From the NCBI GenBank assembly GCA_047692235.1, contig JBLLJR010000003.1:124001-188000 (forward strand): 64,000 nt of DNA, in the 5' to 3' direction. The notes below the pieces were generated by a model. That model was not told the DNA's origin. It made no database searches and was given only the letters and a program-made list of their open reading frames with translations. The position numbers and the translations under genes are program-made. Each line of letters begins with the position of its first letter. The stretch's first letter is position 1. Below, one piece after another: positions 37,881 to 46,643 of this stretch. The DNA is from JBLLJR01 sp047692235. GTDB taxonomy: Bacteria; Pseudomonadota; Gammaproteobacteria; Enterobacterales; Enterobacteriaceae.

Positions 37881-39671
37881 ATGAAAAATATAAGAAATTT
37901 CTCTATTATTGCACACATAGATCATGGTAAATCTACTCTATCTGATAGAATAATACAAATTTGTGGAGGATTAAATAAAAATGAAATGACAGATCAAGTA
38001 TTAGATACTATGGATTTAGAAAAAGAACGAGGTATTACAATTAAAGCACGTAGTGTAACTTTAAAATATAAATCTATAAGTAATAAAATTTATAAATTAA
38101 ATTTTATAGATACCCCTGGACATGTAGATTTTTCTTATGAAGTTTCTCGATCGTTGTCAGCTTGCGAAGGAGCTTTGTTAATAGTAGATGCTAGTCAAGG
38201 TATAGAAGCTCAAACAGTAGCAAATTGTTATATAGCTAAAGAAATGAATATAAAAATTGTACCAGTTTTAAATAAAATTGATTTAACTACATCAAATCCA
38301 AATAAAATATCTAAAGATATTTCAAATTTACTTGGTGTAGAGTCTACAAATTATGCTTGTTGTTCAGCTAAAACTGGAGAAGGTGTTATAGAAGTAATAG
38401 AAAAATTAATTAAAGAAATTCCATGCCCTAAAAACAATTTAAAAAATTCACTAAGAGCTTTAATTATAGATTCTTGGTTTGATAATTATTTAGGTGTAGT
38501 ATCTTTAATTAAGGTAAATGATGGAATATTAAAAAAAACTGATAAAATCCAAGTTATGAGTACTGGTTATATATATAACATAGAACAAATTGGGATATTT
38601 ACACCTAAACGCGTGCTATGTGATAAATTAAGTTGTGGTGAAGTAGGATGGATAACATGTGGTATAAAAAATGTACATGGTGCTCCAGTTGGAGATACAT
38701 TAACATCGTTAAAAAATAAATCTAATAATCCATTACCTGGATTTAAAAAAATTAAGCCCCAAGTTTATGCAGGTTTATTTCCATTAAATCATAAAGATTA
38801 TTATATGTTTAAAGATGCGTTAGAAAAACTTAGTTTAAATGATTCATCTTTATTCTATGAAAAAGAAAGTTCTCAAGCATTAGGAATAGGTTTTAGATGT
38901 GGTTTTCTTGGACTTCTACATATGGAAATTATTCAAGAAAGATTATTTCGTGAATATAAGTTAAATTTAATTGTAACTTTACCAACAGTTGTATATGAAA
39001 TATTAACTAATGATAATAAAATTATATATATAGATAGTCCATCTAAATTAAAATCTAAACTAAATATTAGTGAATTTAGAGAACCTATTGCTGAATGTCG
39101 TATATTATTTCCTCAGAATTATTTAGGTAATATAATAAAATTATGTCAAGAAAAACGTGGTATTCAACGTAATATTATTTATCAAGATAATCAAATAATA
39201 TTAATATATGAAATACCAATGGCTGAAATGATGTTAAATTTTTTTGATAAATTAAAATCAATTTCACGAGGATATGCTTCTTTAGATTATGCATTTAAAT
39301 ATTTTAAAAAATCAAATATAGTTAAAATTGATATATTTATTAATTATAAACAAGTTGAAGAATTATCATTAATATCTCATAAAAGTAATTCTATATATAT
39401 TAGTCGTTTATTAGTAAAAAAATTACAAAATTTAATACCACGTCAACAATTTAATATAGCTATACAAGCATCTATAAAAAATAAAGTTATAGCTAGAGAA
39501 AATATTAAACAATTACGAAAAAATGTCACAAGTAAATGCTATGGAGGAGATGTCAATAGGAAAAATAAACTATTAAAAAAACAAAAGTTAGGTAAAAAAC
39601 GAATGAAATATATTGGTGGTGTAAAAATACCACAAAAAGCATTTTTAGCAATATTAAATGTAAACAAATAA
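37881..39671 (+). CDS. lepA: Elongation factor 4 (LepA)
   Basis: Ribosome-associated GTPase that back-translocates ribosomes or aids initiation. The G-domain motifs are AHIDHGKST (about 11-19), DTPGHVDF and NKIDL; the LepA-specific C-terminal domain with KRMKYIGGVKIPQKAF is present. It has 596 residues (E. coli 599). It begins the ancestral lepA-lepB-rnc-era cluster, all on the same strand. Confidence 0.97.
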   Translation: MKNIRNFSIIAHIDHGKSTLSDRIIQICGGLNKNEMTDQVLDTMDLEKERGITIKARSVTLKYKSISNKIYKLNFIDTPGHVDFSYEVSRSLSACEGALLIVDASQGIEAQTVANCYIAKEMNIKIVPVLNKIDLTTSNPNKISKDISNLLGVESTNYACCSAKTGEGVIEVIEKLIKEIPCPKNNLKNSLRALIIDSWFDNYLGVVSLIKVNDGILKKTDKIQVMSTGYIYNIEQIGIFTPKRVLCDKLSCGEVGWITCGIKNVHGAPVGDTLTSLKNKSNNPLPGFKKIKPQVYAGLFPLNHKDYYMFKDALEKLSLNDSSLFYEKESSQALGIGFRCGFLGLLHMEIIQERLFREYKLNLIVTLPTVVYEILTNDNKIIYIDSPSKLKSKLNISEFREPIAECRILFPQNYLGNIIKLCQEKRGIQRNIIYQDNQIILIYEIPMAEMMLNFFDKLKSISRGYASLDYAFKYFKKSNIVKIDIFINYKQVEELSLISHKSNSIYISRLLVKKLQNLIPRQQFNIAIQASIKNKVIARENIKQLRKNVTSKCYGGDVNRKNKLLKKQKLGKKRMKYIGGVKIPQKAFLAILNVNK

Positions 39672-39718
39672 TGCAATTTTAAATAAATTTATAAAATAGT
39701 TTATAATGGTAAATAATT

Positions 39719-40645
39719 ATGTCAATATTATTACTAATATTAATAGTAATAACTGGAATATGTTGGTGTTTATTAAATATTAGATTAATAAATAAAAAGA
39801 TAAATTTATTTAGATTTTCTTTATTTAAAATAATAATAGAAAATTTTGCACATATTTTACCATTTTTACTAATAGTCTTTGTTATTAAATCATTTATATT
39901 TGAATCATTTTATATTCCTTCTTCATCTATGGCACCAACTTTATTAATAGGCGATTTAATTTTAGTAAAAAAATTTGCGTATAATATTAAAGATCCTTTT
40001 TTTAATAAAACTTTAATACATATTAATAAACCTAAATATGGTGATGTAGTAATTTTTAAATATCCTATGAATACTAAATTAAATTATATTAAAAGAATAA
40101 TAGGATTACCTGGTGATCATATTAAATACAATCCTATAACAAAAAAAGTTTCAGTGATCACTAAATGTAATAAATATTACAAAAATTTAAATATTAAATA
40201 CAAAAAAACTTTTTTAAGTAATTTTATTTTATTTTTTAATAAAATAAATAAAAATAATATTTCTTTTGGAGTATTAGAAAATATAAATAATGATTTAAAA
40301 ACAAAACTTTTAAATAAAAATAATTATGCTTATATAAATTTACTGCAACAAACAGAGTCAATAAATAATAAAAAGCATGATATATTATATATACCGAAAT
40401 ATTTAGATAAAATTAAATTTTATTTTAAACAATTTAATAATGTAAAATTTACATGGATTGTACCAAAAGGACATTATTTTGTATTAGGTGATTATAGAGA
40501 TAATAGTGAAGATAGTCGTTATTGGGGTTTTGTTCCCGAAGAAAATGTGATAGGTAAGGCTTATTATGTTTGGATGAGTTTTAAAAAACAAGAAAATAAA
40601 TGGCCCACAGGATTAAGATTAAAACATATTGGTGTTATTCATTAA
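39719..40645 (+). CDS. lepB: Signal peptidase I
   Basis: Inner-membrane protease that removes Sec signal peptides. Two hydrophobic segments (about 1-22 and 42-62) anchor it. The catalytic Ser70 (SSSMAPTL) and Lys125 (YIKRIIGLPGD) dyad is intact, and box E reads GDYRDNSEDSRYWG. The C-terminus WPTGLRLKHIGVIH is like that of E. coli. It has 308 residues (E. coli 324), with the loss in the variable domain. With SppA and the bamC remnant it implies an active secretion route. Confidence 0.96.
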   Translation: MSILLLILIVITGICWCLLNIRLINKKINLFRFSLFKIIIENFAHILPFLLIVFVIKSFIFESFYIPSSSMAPTLLIGDLILVKKFAYNIKDPFFNKTLIHINKPKYGDVVIFKYPMNTKLNYIKRIIGLPGDHIKYNPITKKVSVITKCNKYYKNLNIKYKKTFLSNFILFFNKINKNNISFGVLENINNDLKTKLLNKNNYAYINLLQQTESINNKKHDILYIPKYLDKIKFYFKQFNNVKFTWIVPKGHYFVLGDYRDNSEDSRYWGFVPEENVIGKAYYVWMSFKKQENKWPTGLRLKHIGVIH

Positions 40646-40778
40646 TAAAAGATAATAAATTTATAAAAAATTTTATATTATTATTTAAATAATAATCTAA
40701 AATATAACTTTAATAAAATTATATAAATTATATTTAAATGTTATTTATATTTTTTAATTATTTAGTGATTAGCAATAT

Positions 40779-41459
40779 ATGAATTATATTTTGCTTAATA
40801 ATCTTCAAAAAAAAATAGGATATACTTTTCAACAATATGAAATATTGTTACAAGCATTAACTCATAGAAGTGCAAGTACTATTCATAATGAAAGATTAGA
40901 ATTTCTAGGGGATGCAATATTAAATTATATAATTGCACATGCATTATATCATCGTTTCCCAGAAATAAACGAAGGTGATATGAGTAGAATGAGATCTACA
41001 TTAGTTAGAGGTAATGCATTAGCAGAAATAGCTAAAGAATTTGGAATTGGTAAATGTTTAAGATTAGGATTTGGTGAATTAAAAAGCGGAGGATATAGTA
41101 GGCAATCTATTTTAGCAGATACAGTAGAAGCTTTAATAGGAGGTGTGTTTTTGGATAGTAATATTCAAACAATAGAAATGTTAGTGCTTAATTGGTATCA
41201 ATTTAGATTAAACACAATTAATCCAGGTAATAAACAAAAAGATTATAAAACTAGATTACAAGAATATTTGCAAAAAAATCAATTATCATTACCTATTTAT
41301 GTATTAATACAAATATATGGAGAATCTCACGAGCCAAAATTTAATATACAATGTAAATTAAATATTTTAAATAAAATAATTATTGGTAATGGTTTAAGTC
41401 GTCGTAAATCAGAACAAAATGCAGCAGAAATAGCATTAAAATTTTTGGAACCAGAATAA
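40779..41459 (+). CDS. rnc: Ribonuclease III
   Basis: Double-strand-specific endonuclease for rRNA and mRNA processing. The signature NERLEFLGDAIL has Glu41 and Asp45, and the second metal cluster has Asp114 and Glu117 (ADTVEALIGG). A C-terminal dsRNA-binding domain (about 155-224) includes YKTRLQEYLQ. The 226-residue length equals E. coli Rnc. era begins four bases after the stop. Confidence 0.97.
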   Translation: MNYILLNNLQKKIGYTFQQYEILLQALTHRSASTIHNERLEFLGDAILNYIIAHALYHRFPEINEGDMSRMRSTLVRGNALAEIAKEFGIGKCLRLGFGELKSGGYSRQSILADTVEALIGGVFLDSNIQTIEMLVLNWYQFRLNTINPGNKQKDYKTRLQEYLQKNQLSLPIYVLIQIYGESHEPKFNIQCKLNILNKIIIGNGLSRRKSEQNAAEIALKFLEPE

Positions 41460-41463
41460 TTTT

Positions 41464-42312
41464 ATGAAAAAAAATAATAACACCACATATTGTGGTTTTG
41501 TAACTATAGTAGGGAGAACTAATGTTGGTAAATCAACTTTATTAAATAAACTTATAGGACATAAAGTTTCTATAACATCTAGAAAACCTAATACTACTCG
41601 TAGTATAATTACTGGCATTCATACTTCACTACCATATCAGATAATTTATTTAGATACTCCAGGAATACAAGAAAAAAATTTTATTAATATAAATAATTTA
41701 AAAATTATTAAAAATATATATAATGTAGATATAGTTATATTTGTTATTGAAACATTAAATTGGTTTCAAGAAGATGAATTTATTTTAAATAATTTATATT
41801 ATGTAAAATGTCCAATTATTATTTTAATAAATAAAATTGATAAAATTTTAAATAAAAACCTATTGTTGCCACATATTAAATATGTATGTAATAAAATTAA
41901 AAATTATTACTCTATAATACCTATATGTGCTAAAAATGGGGAAAATATTAAAATATTAGTTAAGTTATTATATAAATTATTACCTAAAAGTAACCACTAT
42001 TTTAGTGGTAAATTTATTAATAATTATGATATTAAATTTCTTATATCAGAAATTGTACGTGAAAAATTAATTCGTTTTTTAGGAGATGAGCTTCCATATA
42101 TTTTATCTGTTGAAATTAAAAAATTTTTTGTTAATTATTTAGGATATTATAATATTTATGGAATAATTTTAGTAAATCGTTTAAGCCAAAAAAAGATAGT
42201 TATTGGATATAATGGTAACAAAATAAAAATTATACGAAATAAATCTATAAAAGATTTAGAGAATATTTTTAAAACAAATGTTAATTTAAATTTATTTGTT
42301 AAAATAATATAA
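41464..42312 (+). CDS. era: GTPase Era (16S rRNA maturation)
   Basis: Ras-like GTPase that binds the 16S rRNA 3' end during 30S assembly. The G-motifs are GRTNVGKST (17-25), DTPGI and NKID, and a C-terminal KH domain has the GxxG-type loop GYNGNKIK. It has 282 residues (E. coli 301), shortened mainly at the C-terminal end and between G4 and KH. It immediately follows rnc. The recO and pdxJ genes that normally follow are missing. Confidence 0.96.
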   Translation: MKKNNNTTYCGFVTIVGRTNVGKSTLLNKLIGHKVSITSRKPNTTRSIITGIHTSLPYQIIYLDTPGIQEKNFININNLKIIKNIYNVDIVIFVIETLNWFQEDEFILNNLYYVKCPIIILINKIDKILNKNLLLPHIKYVCNKIKNYYSIIPICAKNGENIKILVKLLYKLLPKSNHYFSGKFINNYDIKFLISEIVREKLIRFLGDELPYILSVEIKKFFVNYLGYYNIYGIILVNRLSQKKIVIGYNGNKIKIIRNKSIKDLENIFKTNVNLNLFVKII

Positions 42313-42665
42313 AATTTATATTAAAAAATACATATATTTAAAACATAAATAAATATTAATTGTATTTAAATATATTGTATATACAAATTTAAATTTTATA
42401 AAAAATTTAATATTATTTAATAATATATTATATATAAATAATTTGTAAAGATTAAAATTAATATTAAATAAATAATATTAATTTTAAATTAAATAATTAT
42501 AAATCTTAAATTTATAAACATATTAAAATCATAAATTAACTATTATAAATCCAGATTTAACTTATTTTTAATAAAAAATAATATTAAATATATATAATTA
42601 TGTTATTAATAGTTATATTGTAAATTAATTACAGTAAAAAATATTAATATAAAATTATTTAATTT
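42313..42665. other. Gene-free gap where recO and pdxJ would lie
   Basis: In E. coli the order is era-recO-pdxJ-acpS; here era and acpS flank 353 bases of A/T-rich DNA with no ORF or RNA gene that I can see. No similarity to RecO or PdxJ is recognisable in the short stop-riddled frames. This is most simply a deletion scar. Confidence 0.6.
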
Positions 42666-43049
42666 ATGACTATTATAGGTATAGGTATAGATATTGTTGA
42701 AATAAAAAGAATAAAAAATATTTTATTTCGTTTCGGTGATAAATTTGTTAAAAAAATTTTAAGTGAAAATGAATATAATAAATATTATACTTGTAAACAA
42801 CCAATAAGATTTTTATCTAAAAAATTTGCTGCAAAAGAAGCCATATCTAAATCTTTAGGTGTAGGTATAAATAATAATATTATATTTCCACATTTAATAA
42901 TCAATAATGATTATTTAGGTAAACCATTTGTTAAATTATTTGGTGCTGCTAAAATTTTAGCAAAAACTTTACAAGTTAATACTATACATATTACTTTAAC
43001 AGACGAAAGGAAATATGTATGTGCTATGGTAATTTTAGAAAAGTTATAG
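42666..43049 (+). CDS. acpS: Holo-[acyl-carrier-protein] synthase
   Basis: Transfers 4'-phosphopantetheine from CoA to ACP. Magnesium ligands are Asp9 (IGIDIVEI) and Glu58 (KFAAKEAISK). It has 127 residues (E. coli 126). It is the last gene of the shrunken lepA cluster and is required for fabA/fabI function. Confidence 0.96.
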   Translation: MTIIGIGIDIVEIKRIKNILFRFGDKFVKKILSENEYNKYYTCKQPIRFLSKKFAAKEAISKSLGVGINNNIIFPHLIINNDYLGKPFVKLFGAAKILAKTLQVNTIHITLTDERKYVCAMVILEKL

Positions 43050-43160
43050 AACATATTTTACTTATTATATATAAATTTTTATTTTAAATTTATTTTTAGT
43101 AAATTTTAATTAAAATATTTAATAAATAAAATAAAATTTATACAAAGTATAGAGATTTTT

Positions 43161-44135
43161 ATGATAAAAAAAGTTGGTGTATTAACTAGTGGTGGTGATG
43201 CTCCTGGTATGAATGCAGCTATTAGAAGTGTAGTTAGAACAGGATTATCAAAAGGATTAGAAATTTATGGTATATATAATGGATATTTAGGTTTATTTAA
43301 AAACCATATTGTAAAACTTAGTGAACATAATGTATCAGATATTTTAAATAAAGGTGGAACTTTTTTAGGTTCTTCTCGTTTTAATAAATTTTATAAATAT
43401 GATATTCGACTTGTAGCAGTTGCAAATATCAACAGACATAAAATTGATGCGTTAATTATAATTGGAGGAGGAGGTTCTTACATTGGGGCACAAAAATTAA
43501 TTGATATGGGTATAACTTGCATTAGTATACCTGGTACTATAGATAATGATGTCATAGGAACTGATTATACTATTGGATATTTTACAGCTTTAGAAACTGT
43601 TGTAGAAGCCATCGATAAACTAAAAGATACATCTATATCTCATCAACGCATATCAATAGTAGAAGTTATGGGTCGTTATTGTGGTGATTTAACTATATCA
43701 TCTGCTATAGCTGGAGGATGTGAGTTTATTGTATTACCAGAAACTAAATTCAGCAAAAGTGATCTTTTAAATAAAATTAAAAAAAAAATAGATAATGGTA
43801 GTAAACATGCAGTAATTGCTATTACTGAACATATTTGTGATATTGTAAAACTAGCCAAATATATTGAGCAAAATACAGGTCGTGAAACTAGGGCAACAGT
43901 ATTAGGTCATATACAACGAGGTGGTAGACCGGTAGCTTATGATCGCATATTAGCTTCATGTATGGGATCATATTCTATAAAACTTTTATTAAATGGACAT
44001 AATAAAAGATGTATTGGTATACATAAAGGTAAATTAGTTCATAATAACATTATGAATGCTTTCAGTATTAAAAAAAGATCTTTTTATAAATATATGATGA
44101 AAATGTCACAAAATTACTTTAATTTTTTAAATTAA
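43161..44135 (+). CDS. pfkA: 6-phosphofructokinase
   Basis: ATP-dependent phosphorylation of fructose 6-phosphate. The motifs are TSGGDAPGMN (9-18, ATP site), PGTIDND with catalytic Asp128 and Asp130, and GRYCGDL. Allosteric Arg residues corresponding to E. coli Arg21 and Arg25 are kept (Arg22, Arg26). It has 324 residues (E. coli 320). It converges with tpiA, one base between the stops; pfkA, tpiA, fpr and sodA are neighbours in E. coli as well. Confidence 0.97.
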   Translation: MIKKVGVLTSGGDAPGMNAAIRSVVRTGLSKGLEIYGIYNGYLGLFKNHIVKLSEHNVSDILNKGGTFLGSSRFNKFYKYDIRLVAVANINRHKIDALIIIGGGGSYIGAQKLIDMGITCISIPGTIDNDVIGTDYTIGYFTALETVVEAIDKLKDTSISHQRISIVEVMGRYCGDLTISSAIAGGCEFIVLPETKFSKSDLLNKIKKKIDNGSKHAVIAITEHICDIVKLAKYIEQNTGRETRATVLGHIQRGGRPVAYDRILASCMGSYSIKLLLNGHNKRCIGIHKGKLVHNNIMNAFSIKKRSFYKYMMKMSQNYFNFLN

Positions 44136-44136
44136 T

Positions 44137-44907
44137 TTAAAAATTATTAAAATTTTTAATTGTTGATTTAATTATTTTACAAAATTTATTTGCACATAAA
44201 GATGATGATCCTAAAATAAATCCATCAATATTTTTATAATTTAAAAAGTTTTGACAATTTATATTGTCAATTGAACCTCCATATTGGATAATGATATTAT
44301 TAGATATAATATGATCATATTTAGATAAATAACTTCTTATATTTTGTATAATACTATGTATTTTTATAGGATTAGCTGTAATTCCCGTTCCAATTGTCCA
44401 AATTGGCTCATATGCAATAACTGTATTTTTAAATGCATTTATGCCTAAAACATCTAAAATAGCTTTTACTTGATTTATACATACTGTATTTGAATTATTA
44501 TTTTTATAATCAAATATATTTTCCCCAATACATAAAACAGGAATTAATCCTGCTTTTTTTATAGATTTAAATTTTTTAATTATAATTTTATTATTTTCTT
44601 GATGAAATTTACGGCGTTCTGAATGACCTATAATTACATATTTAACTCCTATATCTTTTAACATATAGGAAGAGACTTCTCCAGTAAATGCCCCGGAAAT
44701 ATTAAAGTCTACATTTTGAGCACAAATATCTATTTTAGTATTTTTTATGTAAGATTTTATTATATTTAAATATATTGTAGGGGCAGCAATAGCAACATTA
44801 CAATTATAGATGTTTAAATTTTCTTTATTAAAAATAATAAACCATTTTTTAATCATATTAAAACTTCCGTGTAATTTCCAATTACCTATAATTAATGGAT
44901 ATCTCAT
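44137..44907 (-). CDS. tpiA: Triosephosphate isomerase
   Basis: Interconverts the two triose phosphates. Catalytic Lys11 (GNWKLHGS), His95 (IGHSERR) and Glu167 (AYEPIWTIGTG) are all present, with the C-terminal YGGSI and GFILGSSSL phosphate loops. It has 256 residues (E. coli 255). Confidence 0.97.
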   Translation of the reverse strand: MRYPLIIGNWKLHGSFNMIKKWFIIFNKENLNIYNCNVAIAAPTIYLNIIKSYIKNTKIDICAQNVDFNISGAFTGEVSSYMLKDIGVKYVIIGHSERRKFHQENNKIIIKKFKSIKKAGLIPVLCIGENIFDYKNNNSNTVCINQVKAILDVLGINAFKNTVIAYEPIWTIGTGITANPIKIHSIIQNIRSYLSKYDHIISNNIIIQYGGSIDNINCQNFLNYKNIDGFILGSSSLCANKFCKIIKSTIKNFNNF

Positions 44908-44980
44908 ATTTTTATATTATTAATATTTTATTTTTTGTATAAATAATTTTAACAAATATTTTTAATATATTTATTAAAAT

Positions 44981-45727
44981 TTACCAATATTGTTCACTGG
45001 TTATATGACCTTTATTATTTATAAAATGTTTTTTCATATTTTTTTTAGTTTTTAAAATATTTAAAGTATTTTTAATCATATTTGGGTTACCACATAACAT
45101 TATATGGCTATTAGTACATTTTATTTGTATATTTAATTTTTTTTCTAATGTTCCATTTTCAATTAAATTTGGAATATAACCATATAAAGATCCATTTATA
45201 TTTTCTCTACTTATTATAGTTTGTATATGTAGTTTTTTATTATATTTATCTTTTAAACGTAACATTTTAGGCAAATAACTTAAATCTTTATAAAAACTTA
45301 CTGCATGCACTAATATAATAGTATCAAATTTATCTAGATTATTTATTTCTTCTAAAATTGATAAATACGGACCTATTCCTGTGCCTGTTGCAAACATCCA
45401 AAGATTTTCACAACGTGGAATTTCTTTTATTATAAAAACTCCTTTAGAATATTTTGAAATTAATATACTGTTTCCTGGTTTTAATTTATATAAGGCATTA
45501 CTAAATTTACCGTTATTAACTAATGATATATAAAATTCTAAATTTTTATTTATTGGAGCATTGACATATGAATAAGCACGTTGCATGATTTTATCAGATA
45601 TATTTAATTTTAATTTTGTAAATTGACCTGCAATAAACGGAGCAACATCAGCTTTAATAAAAATACTGAATAATCTATCATTCCAATATATAATTTTTAA
45701 TATTTTCCCTTTAATCCATTGTGTCAT
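44981..45727 (-). CDS. fpr: Ferredoxin/flavodoxin-NADP+ reductase
   Basis: FAD enzyme that passes electrons from NADPH to flavodoxin or ferredoxin. The FAD motif RAYSYVN (50-56) and the NADP-binding ATGTGIGPYLSIL loop (about 112-124) are present; the C-terminus EQYW is like E. coli (VEHYW). The 248-residue length is that of E. coli Fpr. fldA at 60096 is the likely partner. The chain can drive IspG/IspH of the isoprenoid route and NrdI-type reactions. Confidence 0.95.
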   Translation of the reverse strand: MTQWIKGKILKIIYWNDRLFSIFIKADVAPFIAGQFTKLKLNISDKIMQRAYSYVNAPINKNLEFYISLVNNGKFSNALYKLKPGNSILISKYSKGVFIIKEIPRCENLWMFATGTGIGPYLSILEEINNLDKFDTIILVHAVSFYKDLSYLPKMLRLKDKYNKKLHIQTIISRENINGSLYGYIPNLIENGTLEKKLNIQIKCTNSHIMLCGNPNMIKNTLNILKTKKNMKKHFINNKGHITSEQYW

Positions 45728-45963
45728 GCAAATTTTCTCTTTTATTATATTTTTTATAGAAAAATATTTTAATTATATAAATATAAAAATAATTATATTT
45801 AATAATTTTTATTATTTAATTATAAAATTAAATATATTTTTTAAATTTATAATTTTCATTATATAATAAAATTTTTATATTAAATATATTAAATATATAT
45901 AATATTAAATTATATAATAAATACATTAATAATATTAATTAATTAAAATTCGGAGATATTTTA

Positions 45964-46590
45964 ATGAATTTAATTTTACCATCACTTCCTTATAAATATG
46001 ATGATATGGAACCATATATAGATGAAAAAACAATGAAAATTCATCATGATAAACATCATCGTACATATACTAATAATGTGAATAATATTTTATCAAAATT
46101 TCCTGAATTTGATAATATTACAGCTGATAAGTTAATTACACAAATAGAAAATTTACCAGATAATATTAAAACATTAATAAGAAATAATATAGGAGGTTAT
46201 ATAAATCATAATATATTTTGGAAAGGTCTTAAAATAGGTACTAGTCTACATGGATTATTAAAAAAATCTATCATAAAAAATTTTGGAAGTGTTGAATTAT
46301 TTAAAGAAATATTTGAAAATGTTTCTATGTCTTGTTTTGGTTCTGGATGGACTTGGTTAGTAAATCAAAATAATAAATTATTAGTAGTAAAAACTTCAAA
46401 TCAAGATAATCCAATGATGGGTGAATTTATATCTGGAACATTTGGATATCCAATTATTGGATTAGATTTATGGGAACATGCGTATTATTTAAAATATCAG
46501 AATCGTAGACAAGATTATATAGTATCTTTTTGGAATATAGTTAATTGGGATGAAGCTTCAATTAGATTTGGACAATCAAAAAATATATAA
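45964..46590 (+). CDS. sodA: Superoxide dismutase, manganese type
   Basis: Converts superoxide to hydrogen peroxide. Metal ligands His27, His82, Asp168 and His172 (DLWEHAYY) use E. coli SodA numbering. Gln147 in the C-terminal NQDNP segment together with a GG motif before NHNIFW are Mn-type marks, as opposed to the AAQ motif of Fe-type SodB. The position next to fpr-tpiA-pfkA is also that of E. coli sodA. It has 208 residues. CGGAGA precedes the ATG. A strong hairpin follows the stop. Confidence 0.94.
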   Translation: MNLILPSLPYKYDDMEPYIDEKTMKIHHDKHHRTYTNNVNNILSKFPEFDNITADKLITQIENLPDNIKTLIRNNIGGYINHNIFWKGLKIGTSLHGLLKKSIIKNFGSVELFKEIFENVSMSCFGSGWTWLVNQNNKLLVVKTSNQDNPMMGEFISGTFGYPIIGLDLWEHAYYLKYQNRRQDYIVSFWNIVNWDEASIRFGQSKNI

Positions 46591-46599
46591 TATTATTGA

Positions 46600-46627
46600 T
46601 ATACACGTATATTATTATACGTGTATA
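46600..46627. terminator. Hairpin between convergent sodA and uup
   Basis: TATACACGTATA (46600-46611), loop TTAT and the exact complement TATACGTGTATA (46616-46627). The 12-bp stem starts ten bases after the sodA stop and ends 16 bases before the uup stop on the other strand. It is a good candidate for a shared bidirectional terminator, although the following T-tracts are weak. Confidence 0.55.
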
Positions 46628-46643
46628 TAGTAAAAACTATATT

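Noticed and set aside
45964..46590. Assignment as iron-type sodB
   Set aside because: The sequence lacks the AAQ motif of Fe-type enzymes and has Gln in the C-terminal NQD segment; neighbours are those of sodA.
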